Assembly: GCA_050084985.1 (NCBI GenBank)
Contig: JBITNC010000001.1
Span: 209,808,001 to 209,872,000, forward strand
Length of the DNA stretch: 64,000 nt
Source: Nageia nagi
Taxonomy: Eukaryota; Pinophyta
Reading direction: 5' to 3'
This document shows, piece after piece, positions 46,700-58,925 of the stretch (the first letter of the stretch is position 1; each line of letters begins with the position of its first letter). Under the pieces are notes generated by a model. That model saw only the letters and a list, made by a program, of their open reading frames with translations. It did no database searches and was not told where the DNA came from. The translations under genes were made by a program, and so were the position numbers.

Positions 46700-49016
46700 A
46701 CTCAATCCTTAGGGGTATCCTCATAGCCATTTCCCTCATTGCCACTATGATTACTAGCCTCATGTACCTCCTTGCCTCTTTATGCTAAAGGAATACTAAT
46801 ACTCCTCTCTTGTACCACTACCTAAAGATTTGATGATATATTCCTATGATGAGAAGAATTAATGATAACACTCTTGCTAGGACTAGTTATAGCCCTACAT
46901 CATCATCTCTATGTGTTGGTTCCACCCTATATCTCACTAGTTAATATAGAGGAAAGTGTGTGAATATCCAAAGAAATATAACCTAGAGAAGGGATAAGAT
47001 AATCTAAATTGGATGCATATGTAGGAATACCCACTATTCAAGTGTAAAAAAATTCATAGTAGTAGTCCCTTTTTCTAATATATCTCTAATAAAAGTATAT
47101 GAGTGTCTATCTACCCCTACTACAATGCCCTCTATACCCTTCTACTAGTCTAAGGAGTAAATCATATCTCATGCCATGTTTCTCTCATGCCTATACCTAT
47201 CTTGATCTTCCTTGTACCTTAGCCTATCCTCCTAAAAATATCTAAGTTGATGAATATGAGCTTGCAAGGACTCATTATCTTGATATGATTGATCAAGTTA
47301 TGATTGAGATTACCTAAATAGAAACTTGAGCTCCTTGATATCACCAAGTAGATAGTCATAACTACGGATCTATGAAGCTACTCCCCCTTATATGGGACTC
47401 TCTTGGTATGACATGTATCCTCTTCTTAAACTTATCTTTATAATATCCTTTATAGGACCCATCTCTACATCATACTCCTCCTCTATGGTAGTCCCCACAC
47501 CAAGATCCTCTATACATTATTATACACAATGACCCTAGTCACCCTCCTCAACTTCCTCAAACTCTACCTACCACTAGGAAGAAAAAACCTTTGTAACTCC
47601 AACATCATCTACATCAATCTCCTATTAAATATTCTCATCACCTATAGGATTAACCTCAACATAAACTAAATGCTCAAGGCCCTCCATGGGAAGAGTTCCC
47701 TCTCTCTTATACCTCATAGGCTTTAGAGGAATATCTTGCATGAGACAAAACTAGCACCTAACATGATCAAATTAAAAATACTCTAGGAATTCTATTCACT
47801 TATCATTGAGTATCCTCATCTATCATATTTATACAAGCTCTACCTCTAAATCATTTCACACTAGATACAGATGATAGGGTCAAAACATGACATGATTAGA
47901 CATGATCTGGCTAAGCATCCTATAGTAGAAATGAATGTCTCTACAAATACCATCAATAGGTTGGATATAAAAGTCCTCCCTCCATATCAAAATGCCTACT
48001 AGATATTATGCATGATCTACAAAAATAGGAATGGGAATACCATGAGTATGTGCAATGATAATATGCTTATAAACCCACATCTATAAAGTGATCATCATTG
48101 AAAAATAAGTCTTATGAACCCATGAATAATAGAATAACTCCTTATAATATTGTGTTAATAAAGTGGTAGCCTAAGAAAGGATCGTACTATGCTACATCAT
48201 GTATTCCATAATAGGAAGTAATAATCATAAGAATTGACCACTATGCATGTCAAGAAAAACATAACACTAGATCAAGCCCATCAAAAAGGAGAACTTGATA
48301 CTCCCCTATTGATTCTCATGTTAATACTAAAAGTACTTGATATTTCCTAAGCTGATCTCAAACATGATCATATCAACCCTATTAGCTCCACACATATAAG
48401 AGATATCAAGTTGAGAATCACCCTTATGAATTATGGATATCCTTTACCATGATATTCATATCCCCTATTAGGATATCAAAAGTAGAAGTAATAAAGTCTC
48501 ATCTCTCTAGGAAATCTACCATGAGAGTGTACTTCCAATGAATGTGACCCACGTAGGGTTCAACTCTAAAACCCATGCTCCAAAAAAAGGTGTGGTACAT
48601 GGAAATAATAAAGGGATATCCCTTAGATAATTATGGAATAATGACCCCTAGGGTTAAAAATATTTTGAACCTAGAGCAAATAGGAAATTAAGCTAAGTTA
48701 AAAAAAAATTACTTAAGGGTTGAACATAAAAGACCAAATAACCAAGTTGTAGAGTCACCAGTGACCCTAAAACCCTTCAACTGTAGCTGGTGATCATGGA
48801 TAAAATCATAAAAAAATACTAAAAATTATCCTAAATCTAAAATCTAAATTATCAAAAATATTCTAAATGTAAAAATAACTAATCCTAAATTTTTTATTTT
48901 ATTAATTTTAGCTATAGAAATAAATTATTAATCAAAAAATTGAAAAAAGGGTTTGAAAACCCTACCTCATATATAATTGGTATCATTTGGATAGTTGGTG
49001 TCCTCCTTAATGGCAT
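46700..49016 (-). pseudogene. RE-C antisense PMD gene, two exons, decayed
   Basis: On the strand opposite to RE-C gag-pol, matching RE-B 16565-18978. Exon 1 (48966-49016) is again 17 codons beginning MPLRRTP and ending GAG before GTAGGGTTTT; the intron (48671-48965) ends CTCTAG; exon 2 runs down to about 46700. Recognisable parts are VQNIFNPRG at its start (RE-B VRDVFEPRG), the PMD core around 48400-48570, YEVREREGTLPMEGLEHLVY near 47670-47720 (RE-B SYQREGTIPAEGVQPLVY) and an acidic part with DDVGVTKVFSS near 47590. Many stops, so not functional. The position, orientation and gene structure are conserved. Confidence 0.8.
48671..48965 (-). other. Predicted intron of the RE-C PMD gene
   Basis: 295 nt, donor GAG|GTAGGGTTTT, acceptor TTTGCTCTAG|GTT; same exon phase and flanks as the RE-B intron. 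Confidence 0.72.
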
Positions 49017-50512
49017 GCTAACTCACAAAAAGTGATAAGGAAGCTAAATAGGGAGTCAACAATGGAACAAGATGCAGTAAGCTAATAAGAGCTTTGGAAT
49101 ATAATAAAAGATAAATGAGAAAATGAAAAATCACTTTTTATTTTTATTTGAATCATGACCTCAAATGTTGATGATTTCAATTTGAATACTGATGACTGAC
49201 ATGGAACATTAGTGACTAGGAACAAATGTCCATAACCCCCAAAAATCATTTTATTTAAAATTAAATAAAAAATACAAAATTGTAAGCCCCCTTTTTAGTA
49301 TCTTATGATGAGTTATAAATGAGGTTATACTAACATATAAGTATGTATACATAAAACTTATTAAATCCCTTTTTCTAGTCTTAAATATGGTCTTTATAAA
49401 ATCCAAAAAAAGGAGTGAAAAATGTGTCAAAATTAAAATGAGTAAGTTATATACTTGTTAAAATAACCTAGGTGACATGTTTAAAAGAAATTAAATCTCA
49501 TAAATGAGTCAAGATTCAAGATATAAAATATTATTTAAAAGCATTGAATGAAATTTTACAAATCATTATGTAACCTCACTATTTCAAAAAAAATAATAAA
49601 ATCAAATCAACTATCTATACAAGACAAGCTTACTATCATGTACTCACTTAGGCATGCAGAGATAAACTAGAGTCTTATCATGTACCTACCAAAAATAACA
49701 TGCAATATAGATAAATATATAAGTGAAATTTTGGTGTATATAATAATTATTTTCAAAATAGATCAAGTGCAAAATATTAGAACATGATTTAATAATGATT
49801 TGACCTATCAAGTTTGACTTATTCAAGAGATTTAAGTCATTTTAAAACATCGATCCAAGAGCTAAGAACACAAGTTAGGTGACAAAAAAATACAAAATCT
49901 TTAAGCCCTCCTTCTAGTATCTCATTTTGAGTTCCAAATTAGGTAATACAAAAATATACAAATATATAAAAATAACTAAAAAATGTATCAAAGATAAAGC
50001 GAGCAAGCCTCTTACTTATCTCTTCAACCAACACAACAAGTTTTGGAAAAACTAACACTTATGAGTGATCCAAAATTTGAAAACTTGAACTTGATTAAAT
50101 ATATAGTATGAACTTTTGTACAATATCATCATGTAACCCTAATAATAGGACAAAGAGCAAATAATCAAATCAATTGTAGTTGTAAAGTAAAATTTATTAT
50201 CACATACTAGCTTAGGCATATAGAGATGAGCTAGAGCATCATCACATACCTACCATATAACAACATTTGGTATAGTGATACACACAATTTTTGCTTTGAT
50301 AATACAACACCACTATTTTTAAAATGCTTTGAACAAAATATCAAATATATATTTAACCATAATTCAATAAATTAAATTTGCCTTATTGTAGAGAATAGGT
50401 CAATCCAAAATATTGACTAGAGTTGAAAATATAAGTTAAGAAAATTGAATGCACCCACCTTCAAAAAGGTAAATTTTTTAATTATCCCTCACTTACAATT
50501 ATTGGATAATTT
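49017..50512. other. RE-C region between PMD gene and 3' LTR
   Basis: AT-rich, non-coding. Two ~600-bp stretches (about 49300-49870 and 49890-50420) look like diverged copies of each other: each has a 'cctccttctagtatct'-like start, the phrase ATCA[CT]...TACCTACCA and a GACCTATC or similar end. Degenerate CpG-motif copies at 49160-49210. Confidence 0.5.
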
Positions 50513-50526
50513 AAAAAGGAAAAAAT
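50513..50526 (+). other. RE-C polypurine tract
   Basis: AAAAAGGAAAAAA immediately before TGTAGATACCC of the 3' LTR. Confidence 0.8.
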
Positions 50527-51440
50527 GTAGATACCCAAAAATGATCCCTCTTTTCAAATTCTAAGGAGGGACACAAAAATAAACATTATTATAACAATTA
50601 TAATAAAAGCAAAATACTAGAGTTTGAATTTAAATATCAATGATTCATACCAAACATCAATGTTTGACTCCCAAATGTTAGTAACTTTTTTAATTGGAAA
50701 AATAAAAATTAAAATGGTAAATTATTAAACAAATTCTCCAAAGAGTTATGGATTAAGGATGAATCATCACCAATCCTACACTTTCGAACACTAGATCATA
50801 ACTATGACAAGATTGGATAAGCTTTTCTATCTTGATTTTTATCTCTAAAATAGAAACTTCTTTAGCTTCCTTAATATATAAATAAAACCTTAAACATTAA
50901 AGAAAATGACATGAATTTGAAGTAAAAGAACTTTGTAGAAATTCACTTAGAGGTTTTGAAGAGTTAAGTACTTTGTTTATGCACTTGTTCATGTATTATA
51001 TTTTAGTACTTTATATTTTTATATTAGCAAGTATGTTTGATGATTTGTTTTGGCATGTGTAGGGTCCATAGGTGTTGAGGTGCATAATATCAAAGGTTTA
51101 CTAAGGAAATAAAAACCATGGAACAAGATACTTAGTAGAAAATAAAGCAAGAGATAAGATTCAATAAAAAATATACTCAAATTATAGAAATACCAATGAA
51201 AACATATCAGATGCTAGCAATTGAAGACAACCACCAATGTCTTTACCCAGAATGTTGATGATTCTATAAAATCCTAAGAGTATCTAAAACATCATTTTGT
51301 AAAAATCTCTTACTATAAGTTATAATAAATCTAGAGATTTGTAACTATTCATTTGAGTTATACCCAAGAGAAATAAAACACATATTTATTCTAATATCAT
51401 TTGTCTTATTTACTAGCAAGATTTCTTTTTGGGTAGTACA
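50527..51440 (+). repeat. RE-C 3' LTR (914 bp)
   Basis: TGTAGATACCC...GGGTAGTACA, aligned with 13735-14635 over its length but with about 15% differences by eye. Followed by AAAGGG. Confidence 0.88.
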
Positions 51441-51446
51441 AAAGGG

Positions 51447-52688
51447 GACATATGTTAACACTTATTCTTGATACCCTTTAATGCTCATAATTAATTATCA
51501 TTATTTATAATCTTATATTACTATGATTATCTAATATTGGTACATATAATATATTTTTCTCATGAATCATTTACCTCTTGGCTTGCAAGGTAACCCAATG
51601 TTGGTGCTAGCTTCTTGGCATGTATTTTGGGAGTTCTCTTACATCAATATTCTATCTCAATATTTGGTACTACACTTCTAAGTTATCATCAACATCACCT
51701 ATTAACATTGGTGTCTTGTAAACATTTGAAGCACTCTATCATTTCATCTTCATAAATATATGCTTTGATAAAATTATCATTACTACAAATTACTCTTAGA
51801 TATTGGATGCTTGATTACTATTTTCATAACCCTCTGTTTTCACATTTTTTCATGATTCAATTATTGTGTATGAAGTATGTGGTTATTGCATACTTGTATT
51901 TTGAATAGTTAATATCATGTGTTATTTGTATATTTTTATCTTGATATTATGTAAAAGAATTTTGATAATATTGTGGTTTCATGTGATAAAGGTAAATGTA
52001 TTCCTACAAGTGAACCACTTTGCTATTTATATGAAAATGATTAGACACCAAAAACCCATAAGGGAAGTTGTTTAACTTAGGTTGCATGAGCTTATTATTT
52101 GGTTATTCCCTTATGATGTATATTTTTTTTTATTTTTTTATATTGAATTTGTTTTTGGATAATGTTTTGGCTTTTAGGATCATTATTGGGTTGAATACAA
52201 TGATGGATTATCCTAGTTCTCAACTTCATTTATGCAAATTTTAAAATAGAAATTTGTTTTTGGTAATGTTAAATGATTATATTATCAAAAAAGTGAAAGA
52301 AGTTTTTGGTTGACCTTGAAACCTTATAGAAGTAAAAAATTAGGTATTTACAAGGAATAAAAGATACATTGCAAATTACATTAAGAAGATTGAAGGAATT
52401 TGATGTGACAAAAATATTAAGCTATGCCATAAAGTTCTATACCATGTGAGATAATGTTGGAGGAGGTCAACCATGATGATTCAACCTTAGGTAATCTAGC
52501 AAGGTAATATGAATGCATAATGTGTTTCTTATGGTATAGAGCTCAATAGGTAGAATGAAGAAGTAGTCAAGGCTAGAGTCATAGTTGGTCCAACATCCAT
52601 CAACCATAGTTTGAAGAGATACCAATAGCTACACTACTTTATGAGGCTTGAAGCCTTGAGTTGGTATATTATGATGGGTTTCCTCCTA
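51447..52688. other. Anonymous AT-rich DNA
   Basis: No gene, RNA or element boundary recognised. Confidence 0.5.
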
Positions 52689-53340
52689 TCAGTTGTCATT
52701 TGGAGTAGGGGCATTATGAATAGTAATGTTTTGAGGAGGATTTGACTCTAGAGCTTGATCATATATTAGCTTGATCAGACCTTGGTGCATAACTTTACCT
52801 AATCTTGAAACTTTCACCCTTTCAACTAAGCATTTAATAGAATACACTAGAAAATAGAAAAAATTTAGATCTCTCCCCATGAAATGGGACATTATGGCCA
52901 TATGAATGTTTAGGATTATTACCATTCCTCCTTCGAAAGTGAAGTAGTTCACTATCACCTTATGGATATCTTTCCATAACTCTAGCAGCTTCATGAAGTA
53001 CTTTGCCTCCCCATAATTCCTTTTTAGTTTCCTATTAATTCATCTTCCTAATGCTAGTAATAGAGTGATTTGGCCAATGTTATTTTATTCAAAGTCACAA
53101 TTGGTAGACCTAATTACTGCTTTGCTCTCCTCCTAGCATTGTACCACCTAATTAGTTAAATTTTATTCATGTCCATGCAAATATTCTATAAAGGAAGCTA
53201 TATTGAATTCACATAAGGTAGCCCATAATCTCACTTTTAGCTTGTAACTTGCATTACTCACAAGTTCCAATCTCTTGATACCCATTACTAGTTCTTTAAA
53301 CTCATTAGGAAGCAAATTCATAGCTACTTTATTTTAATTT
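52689..53340 (-). pseudogene. Unidentified broken ORF
   Basis: A 101-codon stretch (52689-52994) starting MKLLELWKDIHKVIVNYFTF can be extended upstream through stops to NKVAMNLLPNEFKELVMGIK near 53330, about 215 codons in all. I do not recognise the family. Hydrophobic and basic segments (LNFFYFLVYSIKCLVERVK) are present, but no clear domain. It lies beside a LINE remnant on the same strand, but the sequence does not look like LINE protein. Confidence 0.35.
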
Positions 53341-53699
53341 AAGATGAGATGAATGGGGGATGAACTTGATAAGTTGAGGATAGGGGATTGTATACAAAAA
53401 ATAAGGCTCTCAATAGGTTCTTGGGACTTAACATCACCATATTTGGATGTAATTATCTAATCCATTGCATGCCAACAAACCAAGCCAAAGTATATGATCT
53501 GATGGTAAATAACATCTAGCATGCTCTTGAATTTTTTTTTACATGTTAATTCATTACTATTATCTTTTTCTAACTTATACATCCATAGGATAGATTTCCT
53601 TAATAGCTTAAGAAACAATACCAATTAATGGTGAAATGATTTGGAAAATTGAATAAAGATCAATTCTATTGGATAGATGCTTTTACTTAATGAGTCTTG

Positions 53700-54725
53700 A
53701 GGTTCCATGGGTAATATTTTTAAGGAAGAAATTGGTAGCACATTAGAAATAAGCTTTTGGTTTAGCACTTATGCCTCTAACAATTTGGGCATTTCATTCA
53801 TGCCATATACTCCACCAAATGTAGGTTAGCAAGATAATATTAAGTTTAGTTTATTATTTTGAGGGGTGAATGAAGTGTCATTATTGGAGAAGAGTGGTCA
53901 TGTTTTTTGGAATATCCCAATCCATTCTAATATTGTAGAGCACTATACCCCATACTTTATTAGATAAAGGATAATGGATAAAGATATGGTCTTAGCATTC
54001 TAAGGCTTGATGGCAGAGGAAAAATTTACTAGCAAGTTGGAAACCTCTATTGCAAAGATTATCAGTCATCAAGATTTCTCGATGGATATTTTTCCATAAA
54101 AAGAAGGTCAATTTAGGGATGATCCCCTTGGTCTAGATCTTATCCCAAATCTTTTTGAAAGGGACATTGCTATTTGACCACATGATGACTTCCTTGATGC
54201 TAAAAAAATCTTTCTTCATGGATTTAACTTTAGATTAGATCTTATTAAGTTGAGCATTAAGATCAATATTGTTGCTATCATGAATATTCTAGCTATCTTA
54301 CCCCTCTTGGACATGAATGTACTCATGGTATTTTACTCCTTAGTTTAACATTACCTAATTAGTTAAGGCTAGGCAATCATGGTAAGAGATGAGAGGGAGG
54401 TCTCTAACCCATATATCTTCCCAAAAAAAATATATGATTTCCTTTGTTAATAGACCATTTAAAATTGGGAGCAAGATACTTTTAATTTGTCTCAACCCAT
54501 TCCAAAAGGTGGATCCATTAGGCAAGTTGCGAGTTTTAATGAAGAGATTTGAGCCTTCTAAATACTTGGGTTTACATATGTTAACCCAATTTACATTGTC
54601 TCTATTTTGCAATTTCCAAGCCATCTTGGATCTCAATGCCTATCTTAGATGTTTCATTTTTCTAATCCTAAGACCTCCTCTATTCTTAGATTGGCAAACT
54701 TTGTCCCAAAATGTTTCTTAAATAA
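53700..54725 (-). pseudogene. LINE (L1-type) ORF2 C-terminal fragment
   Basis: Reads ETFWDKVCQSKNRGGLRIRK, then SKMAWKLQNRDNVNWVNICK (54355-54636 is open), IIYFFWEDIWVRDLPL, WSNSNVPFKKIWDKI, KLTFFLWKNIHREILMTDNL, a cysteine-bearing part FFLCHQALEC and WWSIWHE. This order matches the region after the reverse transcriptase and the zf-RVT domain at the end of plant L1 ORF2. The 5' part is missing (typical 5' truncation) and several stops are present. No poly-A or target duplication was found. Confidence 0.8.
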
Positions 54726-57560
54726 GTGTACATGGAAGTAAATTCATTTTATTTTATTAAACATATTCAATATGCAAGAAATAAAAATGTTAAATTAGCT
54801 TGTATTTAATTAAAAAGCTTTAAGAAAATAAAAAAGTGCATTTAAGGTAACTAGTTAATTATTTCATTATTATGCATTTGATTAAATAAGCTATTTTTAA
54901 AATAAAGTGCAATGGGAAAAAGAAAAAGAAAAGAAAAAGGTTTTATTTTGGTCATTCATGCATTTTTTGGGGTTTTTCTCCTAGGGAGAAACTATAGGAA
55001 ATTTTGGGAGAAAACTTCCTTAAGGAGGTTGAATAACTATCTATGGCCTTGTTTGATCCTATTTATCATGATTCTTGTTATTTTCTTAGCTACATGGTTC
55101 TTGTAAGAGGAAAGGAAATATTAGAGCAAGATATTAGATTACATTTTGGGATTTTTCTATGCATATCAAATCAAGTTTTCTCTATTTTGCATAAGTTTGA
55201 ATTTGAGATTTGGTTTTGATTTGTTATACACATTATTATTTGGAAAGTCTTGCAAATTTTGTTTACAAGTTTTCTTCCATTTATGTATAGTAAAAAGGGG
55301 TTTTAAAATTAAGTTTCTAATTCTCAAATAATATTTGAAATGAAAATTATGGAGTGTTTAATATTTCTCTTTGTTCAACCAAAACTATAGGCAAAACTAG
55401 TAGAATTCTATGTTTTACATACAATCATAAAATAATGAAAATAAGTTTTTTAATTGAAATTTAGAATGTAAAAGTTGATCAAAATTTTAGTTTCAAATGC
55501 TTTAAGTGTAGAGCTTAGAAAAATGAACAAAAAACATATCTCAATTTTGAAAATGGGTTTCTAGTTGTTGAGAAATTTATCTCTAAAGTTTGGGTTTGAA
55601 AATAGTTTTTAAAAATAACTTGTATATGTGAAACCCAATTTATGTTAGAAAACATGGGCTTTTATTTGAAACTTCTAAATAAAAAAGAAGCTTTCTTATT
55701 TAGGTTAATGTTTCTAAAGCTATAGTTTATTAGTATTAAACTCTAGTATTATTATTATTATATTCTAATATTATAAAAAAGAGCATCTAGGCTAATGATC
55801 TGGGGTACATGGTGTGCATCAGGTCTTTGAAGTGGCTAGGCACATTGGCCCCCATGGAATAATAGGTGCATGAGGAGAAACATCCCCTCAATTGCATGGT
55901 GATCAGAGGGATGAGCACCCTACACCACCTACCCTACATTCTAGTAGAAGAGGGAGTGGATGCTAGTCCACCATGCAATGGCAAGGTTGAGCATCCCCTA
56001 GGCATAAAAGCCCACTCTAGTGAATGGGGTGTAGGGGGTGTGGCTATGGGCCCACCCCATTGCAAACCTATTACATTGTTTCTAAATGTTAAAAAATATA
56101 TTTTAAATTTTAAATATTTAATGTTTAAATTTTATTTATTTATTTTCTTTTAAATTTAGATTTTAAATTATTAATTTTATAATATTTTAAATGGGAATTT
56201 AAATAATTAAATATTTAACAAAATAGATTTTAAATATTAAGTTATTAATATTTAAAAAGGTTTATATATATATATTTAAGTATACATTTAAGGATTGTTA
56301 AGTGTATATTGCTAAAAATATAACTTAAAAATAAAAGTAACTATTTTTGGTATTAGTTGTTATGTAAACTTTAATGCTTTCAAGAAAGGTAAAATCATTA
56401 TATGAAGGGTGTTATATTAAGAATAAAATACTAAATTATTTTATTATGTTAAGATAATGAATTATTTATTTTATTATTACTTGCATATGTTAATGTTCAT
56501 TGAAGCATTAAACATGAAACATAGTAGAAGTTATTTAAATAGAAAATAGTATGTACTTTTTATACTTTATCTTTACATGTTGAATGCATAATATATGAAA
56601 ATAGGATACATGTTATACCCAACATGTTGGGCATAGTTATTCATTAGATTAGAATGAATAAAGGAAAACCTATCATGTAAATGCATTGCATTTTACCTTA
56701 GTGAAATATAAAGAAAGTATCGTATCTAATCCTCATAAGCATCTAGCAAATGGTTCACTTTGAAGGATGATTACCTTGGTGGTTAAAGGCTTGAGAGATG
56801 GAGAAAAACAAGATATCAAGTATTGAAAATTATAATTTTAATATTGTAAACTTATATCTCAATGAGATATGGAATGTATAATCATCATGATCATATGATG
56901 TAATACTTCATAATTTGATTTCATAAATAGCATGGTTGGATATTTGTAAATGATTTTTATACTTGGAATTTAATTATATAGTTCAACTTGTATGAGCATA
57001 ATGTATGAAATTTAATGTTAATTAGAAGTGTTAAATCATGCTATTTTTATCATTATAGTTTACATTTTAGAAACACTCATTATCTAAGATAATACTAGAA
57101 ATTGAAACTATGATTTTCAATCAACATGTATTCTTGGATGATAGTCATAAATTGTTATCATTTAAGTAATGAAAGAATTATATGGAAAATTATTGATTTG
57201 GAGTTAACCTATAGGTGTTAAGAAAATAAGATAGAAAATGTAAGCTAATTCTACCTCCAAATTTAAACACTTAGTCAATGATAATGGGTACATTATTATT
57301 TGATAAAAGGTAGTAACTATGAAAGTTATGGGTAGGTAGTTACTATAGGTTAAAGTGTTGATCTCTTTTATATATTATTGGTAGGAAAGAGTTTGTCAAT
57401 TAATTTAGGGTAGTGAAACTAATATTGAGTTCCATCATGGGAGGTGATGAGAACTTGATCCACTTAGCATATCCTATTAGATAATTATCATCAACTAGTC
57501 TAAAGTGATGGGAAAAGTGTGCCCTTTCTTAGATGTATGGTCCCCAAGAAGAACCCAAAG
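54726..57560. other. Anonymous AT-rich DNA with one GC-rich patch
   Basis: No supported gene. The stretch 55790-56070 is clearly more GC-rich than its surroundings and holds repeated GCATCCCC/GAGCACCC/CCATGCAATGG-type words; an open stretch of 95 codons there (55866-56153) shows no known domain. Confidence 0.5.
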
Positions 57561-57565
57561 GTCAT
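57561..57565. repeat. Left target-site duplication of RE-D (GTCAT)
   Basis: GTCAT here and at 60164-60168 directly outside the LTRs. Confidence 0.92.
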
Positions 57566-57680
57566 TGTTAGGTCCCTATACATTATTATTGTTAGGTCGG
57601 CTATGGTTATTATTATTTCCTTACATTATTATTGTTATGTCGGCTAGTTTCCTTTCATTGTAGTGGCACCCCTTGGACTC

Positions 57681-57690
57681 CTATATATAC
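57681..57690 (+). promoter_or_regulatory. RE-D TATA box
   Basis: TATATATA flanked by CTCC and GGAG, so it sits in a short imperfect palindrome; correct place within a short LTR. Confidence 0.6.
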
Positions 57691-57743
57691 TAAGGAGGTA
57701 TTATCATTTGAAGATGTCTATTGTTGTGTAATTGATGTGATGT

Positions 57744-57808
57744 AAAGGAGGTTGCCCCTCGAAGTGGCTTATTACAAAGGAGGTTGCCCCCTCGAAGTGG
57801 CTTATTAC
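57744..57808 (+). repeat. 32-bp tandem duplication in RE-D LTR
   Basis: AAAGGAGGTTGCCCC...GGCTTATTAC twice; same in 3' LTR, so it existed before this insertion. Confidence 0.92.
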
Positions 57809-57887
57809 AGATTTTATCTCTTATTCAATGCGTTGAGCTCTCTCTTTGGTGATTTTATGCTATTTTGGGAACTTTGTTCATAACATT

Positions 57888-57899
57888 TGGTACCAGAGC
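57888..57899 (+). promoter_or_regulatory. RE-D primer-binding site
   Basis: TGGTACCAGAGC, 2 nt after the LTR; differs by one base from TGGTATCAGAGC, the common plant initiator-methionine tRNA site. Confidence 0.88.
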
Positions 57900-58925
57900 A
57901 GACGATTCTAGGGTTTCACAGCTCAAAACTAGTCATCGTGGCATTTTCGCTACCAATTTTTTTTCGGGAGGATTCAGATTTTTAAATTTATTGGGGTTTT
58001 TTAAGACATAACTAAGAAGTTTCAGTTAAAATTTCAGCTCCTAATTCGCTATATTTTTTAAGTTACACTCAGGGGAAGTTAAGGTTTGTGACTAGTCGCA
58101 AAAGCAGGTCTGAAACAGGTGTTCTAGCTAAAAAGGGTATATCTGAAGTTTTATAGCTCCAAAATAGGTGAGACCTATTGTATTGGTTAGGTTATATACT
58201 AAAGTTTATCTGTTACAATTTTCAAGGTCTGAGAATAAACAGGTGACACAAGGCACTTCATACAAGTTCGCTCTTCAAAAAAAAATCCAAAAATCAGCAC
58301 ATTTTGGGAAAATTGCAGTCATTTCCTCTTGGACTATCAGAATTTGACGAAATCTGTGGCATTGAAAAGAAGACATCTGAGGCTACCATAGGTATAAATT
58401 TCAGACTCTAAAGGGCCGAAATTTCATATTTACATCAGTTGGAAGGTTGGACAATAGAATAGTCTCCAAATCACGATTTAAAAAGGTATAATTTATTTAT
58501 TTATTTCTTTAAATTTGCATATATTTTGATTGGAAGGTCTATTTGGGGTGATTCATAAGCTATTGGAAAGAAAAGAAAGAGTAGATTCTTTTAGGTATAG
58601 ATGTGTTCTGGCATCTTTAAACATAGGAGCTATCGTTACTTTGCCAGCACTGCATCCCGAGGAATTGTGGTCTCCTACAACGTACTCGCAGTATATCGCT
58701 TAGGCCACTGTTGGATTCTCTCACGTACCTTTGAGTATATAGAGAGGCCATCATGCTCATGCACGTACATGGTATATAGAGAGGTCCTTTAGGATTCCCT
58801 CACGTACCGCGAGTATATTAGCAAGGGCCCTTTTCGAACAGTTGTGCATTAGACAGCACTAGCACAGAATTGAGCTCCCACGTACCTGGCATATATAGGG
58901 AGACCCCCTAGAATACTTAGTCAAA
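57900..58925 (+). other. RE-D 5' leader
   Basis: About 1 kb without ORF of note. At 58675-58910 it has five spaced copies of a CACGTAC...GTATATAGAGAGGCC-like module. Confidence 0.75.

Larger units (their letters stand above)
13729..51446 (+). mobile_element. RE-C: old, decayed Tat-like element interrupted by RE-B
   Basis: 5' LTR 13735-14635, primer-binding region from 14638, leader 14660-14990 continuing at 31791, gag from about 33540, protease, RT, RNase H, integrase to about 40970, accessory sense ORF, antisense PMD gene (46700-49016), polypurine tract and 3' LTR (50527-51440). AAAGGG lies immediately outside both LTRs (13729-13734 and 51441-51446), consistent with a target-site duplication. 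Without RE-B it is about 20.9 kb. Every gene has many stops and its LTRs differ by roughly 15% by eye, so it is the oldest of the elements. Confidence 0.88.
57566..57885 (+). repeat. RE-D 5' LTR (320 bp)
   Basis: TGTTAGGTCCC...CATAACA. Contains CTATATATAC (57681-57690, likely TATA box) and a 32-bp tandem duplication at 57744-57808. Confidence 0.95.

Noticed and set aside
52689-52994. Part of the neighbouring LINE
   Set aside because: Sequence does not resemble LINE ORF1 or ORF2, and it lies beyond the C-terminal end; kept as unidentified.
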